A stretch of 64,000 nucleotides of DNA from Diphasiastrum complanatum. Its lineage: Eukaryota > Streptophyta > Lycopodiopsida > Lycopodiales > Lycopodiaceae. Numbering within the stretch: the stretch's first letter is position 1; each line of letters starts with the position of its first letter. The notes under the pieces were generated by a model. That model was not told the DNA's origin, ran no database searches, and saw only the letters and a program-made list of their open reading frames with translations. Below, in pieces: positions 20,355 to 32,428 of this stretch. The position numbers and the translations under genes were made by a program. Location: positions 2,712,145-2,776,144 of the forward strand of contig CM055109.1 of the NCBI GenBank assembly GCA_029204225.1. Reading direction: 5' to 3'.

Positions 20355-23250
20355 CAACACATCAAAAGAGGCTTGGAATTCACTAAAGAATATTTATGAA
20401 TCCAATAACACTTCAAGAGTGCTTATGCTAAGAAACTTGATCTTGCAAAGCATGAGGGGAAGTGGAGAAAATGGACGAGAGTATGTCCTAAGGATAAAAT
20501 CCTTGAACAAAGAATTGGGATCTATAGAAGAGAAGATCCAAGATAATGAACTAGTACAAGTAATCTTGAATGGATTAGGAGATGAGTTCTCTAATCTAGT
20601 TCAATCTTTTGCCATTCAAGACCAACTTCCATTAATTGAAAAATTGCATAATGTTCTTGTGGCCGAGGAGAGTAGGATTCTACACCTCAAAACAAGAATG
20701 GGGTCCTTATCACTACATAATGGTGATGAGAAAGCAAACTTCACATCTAAAGGCAAGAAGAAGTCTCATCCTTTCAAGAAGATCCAAGGCAAGGAGGCCG
20801 AGGCAAAGGATGGAGCATCTACCTCCAAAGGGAAGCAAAAGAACAAAGAAAAGTTGAGGTGTTTCTTTTGTGGGAAGAAAGGACACTTTGCTTCCGAATG
20901 CTATAAGAAGAAGAATGCACAAGGGAATGAAGATCAAGGCAATCTTGCACAAGGGGATGAGGAAGATGATGGATTCAACACATCCTTGATGGTAGCACCT
21001 ACACCAACATCAAGCCAAGAATCATGGTGGATTGATAGTGCGGCTAGTTCCCACATGTCATTCAACAAGCATTATGTCTCTTATCTACTTTCTTGCAATG
21101 ATTCTAAGAAATCAATCTACACAGCTAGTGATCAAGAATGCAAGATAGATGGCATAGGATCTATTCCATTATGCTTAGGATCATCTAAAAGGATAGATCT
21201 TGATAATGTTTTGCATGTTCCATCCATTACAAAAAACTTGCTTAGTGTTGGTCAATTAATGGACAATGGACTAGATGTACATTTCAAGAATGGAGTGTGT
21301 TCCATCTTGAAAAATAATAAGTGCATAGCTAGTGGCATTAAGCAAGGAAGGCTTTTCAAGTTGGATGATAATGTGGCTATTGAAAGTGTGAATATGGTTA
21401 GGGAGGAGTTGACTCAAGTGGAGATTTGGCACAAAAGATTGGGCCATCCTAATCTTCAGTCAATGGAATCCATGGCATCAAAGGAGCTAGCTCTCGGCCT
21501 ACCAAAAGCCTTCAATAAGTGTGGCAAAGTGTGTGAGGCATGTGGCCTTGCAAAGTCACACAATACTTTCTACAAGAGATCTTTAACAAGATTTATCCAT
21601 TCGGATGTACATACTTTTTCTCATGAAAGTAATGGAGGAGCTTTAATGTATGTGACTTTTATTGATGATTGTACTAGATACACTTGGATTGAATTATTGC
21701 CTAAGAAAAGCCTTGTATATGAAGCTTTTGTAAAGTTTAAGTCTCTAGTGGAAAAGCAACTTAGTTCTTGCATTAAAGTTCTAAGATGTGATAATGGAAG
21801 AGAGTATATCTCCAACAAGATGAGAGACTTTTGTGAGATCAATGGCATTAAGAGAGAACTCACTTGTCCTTACACCTCCCAACAAAATGGGGTGACCGAG
21901 AGGAAAAATAGGAGTCTTTGTGAATGTGCAAAGTCTTTAAGTCTTGTTGCATCTCTACCCATCACTTTTTGGGGGGAGGCCATAACTTGTGCTAATTACT
22001 TATGTAATAGGCTTCCTAGTAGTGTATTGGTGGGATCTCACCATTTCAAGCTTTGTTTGACAATAAGCCCAATGTAAAAGATTTTAAAGTGTTTGGATGT
22101 ATATGTTATGTCCACATTCCTTTGGAAACAAGAAGGAAAGAAGATGCAACTTCCTTCAAAGGAATATCTGTGGGCTATAGTGAAAATAGCAAAGGATATA
22201 GGATATTTGATCCTATTTCAAAGAAAGTAAAAGCTAGCAAGGATGTCTTGTTTGATGAATCTCAAAGTTACAAGTTATCTCCAAATTCATCTAATCTCTT
22301 AGGTGATGAAGATCTTGCAACACCCGAGGAGGAGCCTCTTGAAAATGATCTTTTGGAAGATCAAAATCAAGTGCCAAAGGAGCCGAGAAGATCCACAAGG
22401 AGCAAGGCCGAGCCTTCAAGGCTCACATACTTTGAGAAAGGAAAGCAAAGGGAAGACACATCTCCTTCTACCTCTTACTCTTTTCTAACCACAATGCTTG
22501 AAGAGCCATCATGTTATGAAGATGCAAGTAGATCACAAGTTTGGAGAGATGCAATGCAAGTAGAGTTTGATGCTTTGATAGATAATCAAACTTGGAATCT
22601 TGTACACCTTCCATATGGGAAGAAGCCGCTTGCATGTAAGTGGATCTATAGATTAAAGTAGTATCAAGATGGATCTATAACTAGTACAAAGCTAGATTGG
22701 TTACTAAGGGGTTTCTTCAAACTAAAGGCATAGATTATGAAGAAACATTTGCTCCTGAAGCAAAACTTGTAACCATTAGATTGATCATTTGTATTGCTAC
22801 TTTATTCAAGTGGAATCTCTATCAAATGGATGTGACAAATGATTTTTTGATTGGCTACTTGGAGGAGGAAATATACAGGTTGCAACCCGAGGGCTTCATC
22901 AAGGATGGTGAGGAGGACAAGGTTTGCCACTTAAGGAAGAGCCTATATGGCTTGAAGCAAGCACCTAGAGCTTGGTACTCTAGGTTGCATGATTTTCTCT
23001 ACTCTCTTGGCTTTGTGATTAGCTCTTATGACCCTTCTTTGTACATCAAATGTAATGATGGAAAGATCATCATTTTAGTTTTATGTTGATGATATTATAT
23101 TGACAGGAAATGATGGTGAAGGCATAAGAAATGTTAAAGTTTCCTTGTCTAGTGAATTCAAGATGGTATATCTAGGAATTCTTAAGTTCATACTTGGAAT
23201 AGAAGTTACTAGAGGTAGTGATTTTACTTTTATAAGTCAATCAAAGTATG
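20355..23250 (+). pseudogene. copia gag-PR-IN-RT, first part
   Basis: Gag (EAWNSLKNIYES), an intact knuckle CFFCGKKGHFASECYKK at about 20860-20910 and a protease site WWIDSAASSHMS in which the usual Gly of DSG is Ala. Integrase has HKRLGHPNLQSM, CEACGLAKSH, HSDVH, RCDNGREYIS and QNGVTERKNRS. The frame shifts near 22045, continues as NVKDFKVFGCICYVH, meets a stop at 22659-22661 in the start of RT (CKWIYRLK), and continues with ETFAPEAKLVTIRL, QMDVTNDFLIG and SLYGLKQAPRAWYS. Another shift near 23085 precedes FYVDDIILTG. It ends at SQSKY where element B inserted. At least three disabling changes, so not functional. Confidence 0.9.
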
Positions 23251-24475
23251 TGTAGCGTAGGCATCCCAAAGGGAGCCGGGAACCACGACTTAGCTTCCCA
23301 GCCTTCAACTCTTGCCGTCCAAACCCACTTGACATACAAGCAGCCAACTCGCCAACAACGATCAGACTTAACCAGCTTGAAGTTTCGAAAACCAATATTG
23401 AGATCCAACCTGGCGCCATGCCAGATCGGGGGTCCTGATGTGGGTGACTTCCCTCCTAGCAAGCCGCCCGACATACATCAAACTTAACCAACTCGAAGCT
23501 TTTTACAAACGAGTAATATCCATTCCAAGCATGCGGTCTGACTTACATCAGACTTAACCAACTGAAAGCTTCGTCACGAGCGTTGGAAGCCAACCTGGCG
23601 CCACGCCAGACTGGACAACCATAAACAGGTAACTTCCACCCAAGCAAGCCATCCAACTCAGCCGACAAGTTAGAGCCGTTCCCCAAGAGCTTAACCCATT
23701 CACGTTCATGCAAGGAACACGAAGAACCACAAGCCGCGACAGATATGGAGACAACCAGTTCCTGGACCAAATGGTCCCGACAGCATACTGTTGGCGCCAC
23801 GGATCGAATGGTCCCGACGACATACCGCTGGCGTCCCGGGATACGACCCTCAGCTATGTGCCAAATTAAAAATTTTGAAGCGGCCTTACAGCTGGGCTTT
23901 TACCGAACACTGAAACCCAGAAGGTAATCAGAGTCAGTTTGAGAAAAATTCCACTTTATTGATAAATCTGAGAAGGTTACATTTCAAGTGTGTGACCGAC
24001 CCTAGTCTCCGGGGCGCTAGCATGCCAAGGCGAGAGCCATGGCAACATTCCAACAAGGGAGGCTAAGACTTGGTTGGAGCTCGCCCTGAGTCGCAACCCA
24101 CACTCCCCTGTAGTATTGGTGGGATTCGCCACCTCCCCTCATACCAAGCACTCTACCCAGGCTGGTAAAGCACGTTTTCTCTCTCTATGATTTTCTCTCT
24201 CTAGAAAGTTATTTTCTCTCTCTAAAGTTTATTGATCCCCAGGCTTCCTTTATTCATGCCTAGATCGTGTGAGGTGATTTTACATCGATCTGAGCTCTCT
24301 GGACTTCGCTAGAACCGATCAAAGATTTTCAGCCATAGGAACTTGGTGCCGGCTGGATTCTGGTCATAGTGGCGTTGGGAGTGGCGCCGGGAGCAGCAGT
24401 GGCGCTACTAGCACCACGGACAACGCTGGCGCTAGTGGCACCGGAAGTAAAGCTTATGAAGATAGCTTTACAATA
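23251..24475 (-). repeat. 3' LTR of element B
   Basis: 1225 bp. On the plus strand it runs TGTAGCGTAGGC to ...TTTACAATA (expected CAACA; one change). The half from about 23860 to 24340 is almost identical to the solo LTR at 31020-31490, whereas the partner LTR at 27195-28404 differs there at many positions. Confidence 0.88.
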
Positions 24476-24490
24476 TCCACCCCACCTTTA
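24476..24490 (-). other. polypurine tract of element B
   Basis: tccaccccacctttat on the plus strand, i.e. aaaggtggggtgga on the minus strand, next to the 3' LTR. The block atgtcctcatcag at about 24500 matches atgaggacatcag ahead of the PPT of element A. Confidence 0.75.
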
Positions 24491-26333
24491 TAAAATCTGA
24501 TGTCCTCATCAGATGTCAGATTAAAGTAAAGGTGTCTCCCAATTAAAATAACTATACATTTAAGCTACTTGGCACAGTACTCAATTTACTGGCCACTTTT
24601 TATTAGCATTGAAGCTAGTACACCACAAGTCGGAGGCTCAGCTCTTTGTACTGAAAAATTACATAACTTGAAAATATCTCTTTGTCTGGGAAAAGCGTGG
24701 ATTTGATATCGCTTTCGTAAAACCCAAGATCCTTATTAACTCGTGACAGAGGCCTTTCTTTGAAATGTTCATCCCTATCACTTCTGACTTTCGACTTTGG
24801 AACTCCTTTGAGCTCCTGATTTGTCCTTGATGCACTTTGTGTTGAGCTCCCTGAGCTCTAGATTTGATAAGTTCCGCACAGGTATCAAGGCTCCCTGAGC
24901 CAGAGAATTTCTCGTTTGATTGCCCACTTTATGGTCCACTCCGTGCCTTGTTGCTTCTGCACCTTGATTTCTCTCCTTGTCCCAGCCTGATCTTGATACT
25001 TTTCCATGTTGGCTCTTTAAGGTAGGCAAAGATTGAGTACTCCGCAATGCACCTCTCACTTAGCTTGAAGTAGCTCTTTGAATCAGCCCAAATGTAACCG
25101 TTGACCTCGTGGAAAGCCAAAGGGTCGCACCAGTTTGATCCACATACGAACTATCTCTTTGCGTTTGTTTGAAACACCATGTCCGTCGCGCAAAACTTGA
25201 CTTTCACAATTCCATCACTGGTCAGTCACAGTCAAGAAAAGAAGTGTACATCAAGCTTGGCTTCAAGTAGCTCTCTTTGAATTGGACACATGCACCAAGA
25301 GTTTGCACTAGTCCGATCTCAATGCGAACTGTCCCTTAGCATCCGTTCGAAATACCAAGTCTCTCATGCAAGACTCAACCTTCACAGTACCTTCATTGAT
25401 CAGCTGCCTTACACGTAACACAAGCCATCATACTCATATGTTTCCTCATCATTGCTGGTCTAGAGAAAGCCTATAACAAACTTTCCTTTCCACAACAAAA
25501 ACTTGTCAACTTATTAGGTCCAAAGTTTGCCAGTCTCCTCGTGTGAGTATGGCTAGGTCACCTTGAATTTGCCCCCGTTTTGATCAACTTTCATTCAAAA
25601 TCTGCCCAAAGAGAGAGGTGTGTGTGATAGTCCCCCTCCACTTATAAAATCAGCTGATCGGACTTAGAGTAGAGTTCTTCGGACAAAAAGCCTTTCCGAC
25701 ACTTTGCTTCCCATCTGCTAGGATTATGGCTCGATCAAACTTGTTGCCAATCTCTGAAGAGGATCCTAGTCTTTCCCCTTTGAGGAAAAACCCAACTGAT
25801 ACTGGATATCACCCATGCTCAGTGAGTTTCAATTCCGAAGGTGGCCGTCCCAAAATGAAGACCAATTGCTCCAAAGAAGATCTCCCCTGAAATTGCCCTT
25901 TCCAACTTTTGACTTCCTGCTTGCGTCTTGGTGGGCGTTGTCGCAAATGAAACTAACCCAAGAAACAGGCTAGCCATCCATCCTTTGCAAATATTGAGTC
26001 GTTTCATTGTTGATCACGTGCGAGTACTTGAACTACAAATCTGCCCCACAGATTCTGTAGTCCTCTTTGTTTGATTGTATCAGCCTTCAAAAGAAAGGTT
26101 CTTTCTCGAGCCATCAGCTCCTTGTATCACAAGCAATCATGCAAACCAAGCAAAGCACGAGTACTAAGACTCACCACGAATACATACAAGTAAGACACTC
26201 AGGCAGGTTTACCAACAAGTAACAAAGACAAGGTCCCCCTTTAGGATGGTCCTGCCAACGGACCTTTGCCTGGCCATGCCCATACAAATCGATCACGGAA
26301 ACAGCCCACATAGGACACCCCTTCAACTATCTG
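24491..26333 (-). other. interior of element B, no gene recognised
   Basis: No gag, protease or pol motif on either strand; the longest minus-strand frame (25059-24778) is 93 residues and resembles nothing I know. A diverged tandem duplication of about 197 bp is visible: cttgaagtagctctttgaat at 25064 and cttcaagtagctctctttga at 25261, with matching text after each, up to about 25420. Confidence 0.6.
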
Positions 26334-27130
26334 TGCTTTCACCATTAAGCAGCACATTGCCTCAGTCACGCCCCACCACTTTTTGGTCGATAGCCCTTAT
26401 AGCTAAACGATCAGCAGCTATCCTTGAATATACCACCCTCGTGGACGCACCCGTGCTTTCACCGTTAGGCAGCACATTGCCTCAGTAACGCCCCCACCAA
26501 ATCTAGTCGATAGCCCTTTTAGCTAAACGATCGGCAGCATACCCCCCAATCGTGGACACACCCGTGCTTTCACCGTTAGGCATCACATTGCCTCAGTAAC
26601 GCCCCCACCAAATTTGGTCGATAGCCCTTATAGCTAAACAAACGGCAGCTATCCTTCAATATACCACCTCCGTGGACACACCCGTGCTTTCACCGTTAGA
26701 CAGCACATTGCCTCAGTAACACCCCCAATAAATCTAGTCGATAGCCCTTATAGCTAAATGATCAGCAGCATACCACCCAAATCGTGGACGCACCTATGCT
26801 TTCACTGTTAGGCAACACATTGCCTCAGTAATGCCCCCACCAAATTTGGTCGATAGCCCTTATAGCTAAACGAACGGTGGCTATTGCGAATATGTCACCC
26901 CACACCCCACAAGGCACAGACCATGTTTACACCAACCTAATGGCAGCACATTGCCTCATCTGTCCTACGTGCAGACGGCGCCAGGCCCGAACCGCGGAAA
27001 CTGACCGTGCTTACACCTCAAGGGCAACACCTTGACTCATCAAGCCCCCGTTCTGTTGACCACCCCGACCGTGGACGCACCCGTGCTTACACTGTGGGCA
27101 GCAACTTGCACAACAGTTGTCTTGATGAAC
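26334..27130 (-). repeat. leader tandem array of element B
   Basis: Units begin tgctttcaccgttaggcagc at 26334, 26454, 26565, 26685 and 26797, so spacing alternates about 120, 111, 120, 112 bp, as in a dimer of roughly 231 bp. Three more diverged units lie at about 26927, 27006 and 27090. Each unit carries gcacattgcctcagtaacgc and gatagcccttatagctaaac. Located directly downstream of the PBS on the minus strand. Confidence 0.85.
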
Positions 27131-27180
27131 CCCAAACCGTGGCCATTTCGGTGAGATCCGCATAGCTGATCGGCCAGTCG

Positions 27181-27192
27181 GCTCTGATACCA
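27181..27192 (-). other. primer binding site of element B
   Basis: gctctgatacca on the plus strand equals TGGTATCAGAGC on the minus strand, two bases from the LTR end at 27195. iMet-type. Confidence 0.85.
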
Positions 27193-27194
27193 CA

Positions 27195-28404
27195 TGTAGC
27201 ACAGGCATCCCAAAGGGAGCCAAGAACCACGACTTAGCTTCCCAGCCTTCAACTCTTGCCATCCAAACCCACTTGACATACAAGCAGCCAACTCGCCAAC
27301 AACGATCAGACTTAACCAGCTTGAAGTTCCAAAAACCAACATTGAGATCCAACCTGGCGCCATGCCAGATCGGGGTGGGTGACTTCCCTCCTAGCAAGCC
27401 GCCCGACATACATCAAACTTAACCAACTCGAAGCTTTGTTACAAACGAGTAACATCCATTCCAAGCAAGCGGTCTGACTTACATCAGACTTAACCAACTG
27501 AAAGCTTCGTCACAAGCACTGGAAGCCAACTTGGTGCCACGCCAGACTGGACAGCAATAAATAGGTAACTTCCACCCAAGCAAGCCATCCAACTCAGCCG
27601 ACAAGTTAGAGCCCGTTCCCCAAGAGCTTAACCCATTCACGTTCATGCAAGGAACACTCAGAACCACAAGCTGCGACAGATATGGAGACAACCAGTTCCT
27701 GGACCAAATGGTCCCAATAGCATACCGTTGGCGCCACGGACCGAATGGTCCCGACGGCATACCGCTGGCATCCCGGGATACGACCCTCAGCTATGTGCCA
27801 ACTTAAAAATTTTGAAGCGGCCTTACAACTGGCGATTTTACCGAACACTGAAACCCAGAAGGTAATCAGAGTCAGTTTGAGAAAAATCCCACTTTATTGA
27901 TAAATCTAAGAAGGTTACATTTCAAGTGTGTGACCGATCCTAGTCTCCGGGGCGCTAGCATGCGCCAAGGCGAGAGCCATGATAACATTCCAGCAAGGGA
28001 GGCTGAGACTTGGTTGGAGCTCGCCCTGAGTCGCAACCTGCACTCCCCTATAGTATTGGTGGGATTCGGCACCCCCCTCATACCAAGCACTCTACCCAAG
28101 CTGGTAAAGCACGTTTTTCTCTCTCTAGAATTTTCTCTTTCTAGAAAGCCATTTTCTCTCTCTAGATTTTATTGATCCCCAGGCTTCCTTTAATCATGCC
28201 TAGATCGTGTGAGGTGATTGCACATTGATCTGAGCTCTCTAGACTTCGCTAGAACCGATCAAAGATTTTCAGCCATAGGAACTTGGCACCGGGAGTGGTG
28301 CCGGCGCCATTGGCGCTGGGAGCAGCAGGGGCGCTGCTAGCGCCGGGGACAATGCTGGCGCTAGTGGCGCCGGAAGTAAAGCTTATGAAGATAGCTTTAC
28401 AACA
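27195..28404 (-). repeat. 5' LTR of element B
   Basis: 1210 bp, TGTAGCACAGGC (plus-strand left end) to TTTACAACA, then target duplication gtatg. Contains GGCGCC-rich text near 28290-28380 and tctctctctaga runs near 28115-28165. Confidence 0.88.
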
Positions 28405-29203
28405 GTATGAAACTTCCATTCTCGAGAGGTTTGGCATGAAAGATTGTAAAGGGATTGACACCTCTATGGAGCAAACTTGTAAAGCTACTAATGATTGTGA
28501 TGAAGCATCCTTTGAGGACATCACACTCTTTAGGAAGCTTATAGACTCCTTAATCTATTTGACAATCACTAGACCAGATTTGAGTTATAATGTAAGCAAG
28601 TTAAGTCAATATATGCAAGGTCCCTTGATGCATCATTGGAAAAGTGCCAAGAGAGTGCTTAGATATGTCTCTTCTACTAGATTTTTTGGCATTCTCTATC
28701 AAGGATCCAACTTGTACTTGAGAGCATTTTCGGATTCAGATTTTGCAAGAGATAAGATGGATAGAAGATCCATAAGTGCATTTGTCACTTTTCTTTGTGG
28801 AGGAGTGATATCTTGGCTTTCCAAAAAGCAAGATACAATTTCTCTTTCCTCTTGTGAAGCCGAGTACAAGGCATTGACTTCAACAACCAAAGAACTCCTA
28901 TGGCTAAGAAGACTTCAGCTTCAAGTGCTACAGGCCGAGGAGGTCCCTTGCATCTATTGTGACAATCAAGCTTCTCAACAAATTGCTACCAATCCGATCT
29001 TCCATGCTAGAACAAAGTATATTGAGATAGCTCATCACTTTGTGAGGGAGAAGGTGCAATCCAAGGAGGTTCAACTTCATCATGTGCCTTCATCCGAGTG
29101 CATAGCTGATATCTTAACCAAACCTTCGGCTAAAGATTCATTTTTCAAGTTAAGAAATGCTCTTGGAGTTGTAGATATGTGTACATTACACTTGCCAAGT
29201 TAG
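28405..29203 (+). pseudogene. copia RT end and RNase H, second part
   Basis: Continues the copia frame after element B: SILERFGMKDCKGIDTSMEQ, LYQGSNLYLRAFSDSDFARD, GGVISWLSKKQDTISLSSCE, EAEYKALTSTTKELLWLRRL, HFVREKVQSKEVQLHHV and CIADILTKPSAKDSF. This is the RNase H domain with its acidic residues (D in SDSDFA, E in CEAEY, D in YCDNQAS, D in ADILTKP). The final residues and stop fit the normal copia pol end. This part is undamaged. Confidence 0.9.
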
Positions 29204-29204
29204 A

Positions 29205-30067
29205 AGTGAGGAGGAGTGTTAAAATATCACTTCCAACTTGTTGTATCTTGTAGATCTCAAGTTATTTGAGCTTGATAGGATCTCACACATGTGGAGTCTG
29301 TTCCCACGTGTAAAAGAATGTACATAAGTAATTTTTATTAAGTTAGATTGGTTTTAGCTTGATCTACACTAGTGTGAAACTAACCTTTGAGTAGAATCTT
29401 GAAAATGGTCAAATTGGTCAAACTTTTTGTAAATAGATTGGACTTCCATGTGAATGAGTTATTACTCACACATGTCAAGATACCATTCACACGTGTGGAT
29501 AAGCTTCTAGAAGATAAGATAGGAAGATTCCATTAGATCCTATTTCATAGGGAATATTCCTATAAATGTGGAAGACTAGCTTTTTTGTTTTCTAGCCAAA
29601 GAGAATAGTCAACTTTGGAAAATGAGCACATATGACTCCCATTGGTGGATCTAAATGACTAGGCACTCTTCACACGTGTGAAGACCTGTTGGACAGTACA
29701 TAGCTCGTGGATGTACTTGATCTATAAAGAGATCAACCAAATCAATAACAAGTTGATGTGCCATTGGCAAATTCTAGTTTTGTTGAGATTTCTACATTTG
29801 TCTTGAGTTTTGGTGAATGAAATGCACTTGAATGTTAATGTACTTTACTCTCTGTAAACAGGCCGTACAGGTACTGTCCTCCACATGTGTGAGGCTGCTC
29901 ATCCATATTTTTGATCATTTGATCCATTGCTCTTGCTTAAATCATAGTGTAAAGCATCTAGATCAAGATCTAACATCTAGAACTTGATAGATCTTTGTAT
30001 TAAGCAATTAATAATTCTTAATGACTGATAGTACAATCAATATTTGTCCTTTTTCTCTGAAAATTGA
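29205..30067 (+). repeat. PPT and 3' LTR of the split copia
   Basis: The purine run gaagtgaggaggag (29203-29216) is followed by TGTTAAAATATCAC at 29217, the LTR start. The LTR carries several CACACGTGTG/CACATGTG palindromes, the best being ttcacacgtgtgaa at 29669-29682. The right end is near 30067 (gaaaattgaca), where an LTR fragment of the A/B family begins. No 5' copy survives for comparison, so the end is approximate. Confidence 0.7.
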
Positions 30068-30150
30068 CACTGGCATGCCAAGGCGGACGCCAAGACAACA
30101 TCCCAGCAAGAGAGGCTGAGACTTGGTCGCAACCCGCACTCCCCTATAAC
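30068..30150 (-). repeat. 83-bp fragment of A/B-family LTR
   Basis: ggcatgccaaggcggacgcc to actcccctata matches the minus-orientation LTR (compare 27958-28054). It is cut on the right by the plus-strand LTR that starts at 30151, and is the reverse complement of sequence near 31615-31700. Confidence 0.65.
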
Positions 30151-32428
30151 TGTTGTAAAGCTACCTTTACAAGCTTTACTTTCGGTGCCACTGGCGCCAG
30201 CATTGTCCCCGGCGCCAGCAGCGCCCCTGCTGCTCCCGGCGCCACTGTGACCAGAATCCAACCGGCGCCAAGTTCCTATGGTTGAAAATCTTTGATTGGT
30301 TGTAGCGAAGTCCAGAGAGCTCAAATCGATGTGCAATCACCTCACACGATCTAGGCATGATTAAAGGAAGCCTGAGGATCAATAAAATTCTAGAGAGAGA
30401 AAATGACTTTCTAGAGAGAGAAAATCCTAGAGAGAGAAAACATGCTTTACCAGTCTGGGTAGAGTACTTGGTATGAAGGGAGGTGACGAATCCCACCAAT
30501 ACTATAGGGGAGTTGTAGCGCAGGCATCCCAAAGGGAGCCGAGAACCATGACTTAGCTTCCCAGCCTTCAACTCTTGCCGTCCAAACCCACCTGGCGCCG
30601 TGCCAGATCGGGGGTCCCATGTGGGTGACTTCCCTCCAAGCAAGCCGCCGGATATACATCAAACGTCACAAACGAGTAACATCCAGTCCAAGCAAGCGGT
30701 CTGACTTACATCAGACTTAACCAACTGAAAGCTTCGTCACGAGTGTTGGAAGCCAACCTAGCGCCACGCCAGACTGGACAGCCATAAATAGATAACTTCC
30801 ACCCAAGCAAGCCATCCAACTCAGCCGACAGGTTAGAGCCCGTTCTCCAAGAGCTTAACCCATTCACGTTCAAACAAGGAACACGAAGAACCACAGGCCG
30901 CGACAGATATGGAGACAACCAGTTCCTGGACCAAATGGTCCCGACAACATACTACTGGCTTCGCGGACCGAATGGTCCCGACGGCATACCGCTGGCATCC
31001 CGAGATACGACCCTCAGCTATGTGTCAAATTAAAAATTTTGAAGCGGCCTTACAGCTGGGCTTTTACCGAACACTGAAACCCAGAAGGTAATCAGAGTCA
31101 GTTTGAGAAAAATTCCACTTTATTGATAAATCTGAGAAGGTTACATTTCAAGTGTGTGACCGACCCTAGTCTCCGGGGCGCTAGCATGCCAAGGCGAGAG
31201 CCATGGCAACATTCCAACAAGGGAGGCTGAGACTTGGTTGGAGCTCGCCCTGAGTCGCAACCCACACTCCCCTGTAGTATTGGTGGGATTCGCCACCTCC
31301 CCTCATACCAAGCACTCTACCCAGGCTGGTAAAGCACGTTTTCTCTCTCTATGATTTTCTCTCTCTAGAAAGTTATTTTCTCTCTCTAAAGTTTATTGAT
31401 CCCCAGGCTTCCTTTATTCATGCCTAGATCGTGTGAGGTGATTTTACATCGATCTGAGCTCTCTGGACTTCGCTAGAACAGATCAAAGATTTTCAGCCAC
31501 AGGGACTTGGCGCCTGCTGGATTCTGGTCACAATGGCGCCGGGAGCAGCAGGGGTGCTGCTTGCGCCAGTGGTGCCGGAAGTAAAGCTTGTAAAGGTAAC
31601 TTGACAACAGGATTGTGGATTGCGTCTCAGGGCGAGCTCAACCAAGTGTCAACCTCCCTTGCTGGAATGTTGTCATGGCGCCCGCCTTGGCATGCCAGCG
31701 CCCTAGAGACTAGGGTCGGTCACACGCTTGAAATGTAACTTTTTTAGATTCCTTAAACTGACTCAGACTGCCTTCTGGGTTTCAATGTTCGGTAAAAGTG
31801 CCAGTTGTAAGGCCGCTTCAAACTTTTTGATCTGACACATAGTTGAGGGTCGTATCCCGGTACACCAGCGGTATGCCGTCAGGACCATTCTGTCCGTGGC
31901 GCCAGCGGTATGCTGTCGGGATCATTTGGTCCAGGAACTGGTTGTCTCCATATCTGTCGCGGCTTGTGGTTCTGAGTGTTCCTTGCATGAACGTGAATGG
32001 GTTAAGCTCTTGGGGAACGGGCTCTAACCTGTCAGCTGAGTTGGATGGCTTGCTTCGGTGGAAGTTACTTGTTTATGGCTATCCAATCTGGCATGGTGCT
32101 AGGTTGGCTTCCAACGCTCGTGACGAAGATTTCAGTTGGTTAAGTCTGATGTAAGTCAGACCGTTTGCTAGGAATGGATGTTACTCGTTTGTAACGAAGC
32201 TTCGAGTTGGTTAAGTTTGATGTATGTCGGGCGGCTTGCTTGGAGGGAAGTCACTCACATCAGGACCCCCGATCTGGCATGGCGCCAGGTTGGATCTCAA
32301 TGTTGGTTTCCGAACTTCAAAGTGGTTAAGTCTGATCGTTGTTGGTGAGTTGGCTGCTTGTACGTCAAGTGAGTTGGGACAACAAGAGTTGAAGGCTGGG
32401 AGGCTCCCTTTGGGATGCCTGCGCTACA
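30151..32428 (+). repeat. plus-strand A/B-family LTR, split by a solo LTR
   Basis: Starts TGTTGTAAAGCTACC at 30151, stops at ggggagt (30513), and continues from 31610 to GCGCTACA at 32428. Without the insert it is about 1.18 kb, like the LTRs of element B. A PBS follows at 32431. It is the 5' LTR of a third family member whose downstream part is mostly lost. Confidence 0.85.
30514..31609 (-). mobile_element. solo LTR nested in an LTR of the same family
   Basis: 1096 bp, TGTAGCGCAGGC to CTTGACAACA on the plus strand, opposite in orientation to the LTR it sits in. Target duplication ggagt (30509-30513) and ggatt (31610-31614), one mismatch. No internal region, so it is the product of LTR-LTR recombination. 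It lacks about 70 bp present in the LTRs of element B (compare 23325-23410). Confidence 0.85.

Larger units (their letters stand above)
23251..28404 (-). mobile_element. Element B: gene-less LTR element
   Basis: 5154-bp insertion in copia RT, target duplication gtatg at 23246-23250 and 28405-28409. On the minus strand: 5' LTR 27195-28404, PBS 27181-27192, leader repeat array 27130-26334, interior without recognisable gag or pol, PPT at about 24490-24476, 3' LTR 23251-24475. LTR starts (TGTTGTAAAGCTA), PBS spacing, leader repeats and the pre-PPT block match element A, so A and B are one family at different degrees of gene loss. LARD-like in structure. Confidence 0.88.
20355..30067 (+). mobile_element. 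5'-truncated copia element, split by element B
   Basis: A plus-strand Ty1/copia element that lacks its 5' LTR and first gag codons. Gag-PR-IN-RT run from 20355 to 23250, element B occupies 23251-28404, and RT end plus RNase H continue at 28410-29203. A PPT and 3' LTR follow. The minus-strand fragment at 62382-63270 and the gag relic at 1507-2470 are close relatives. Confidence 0.85.
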
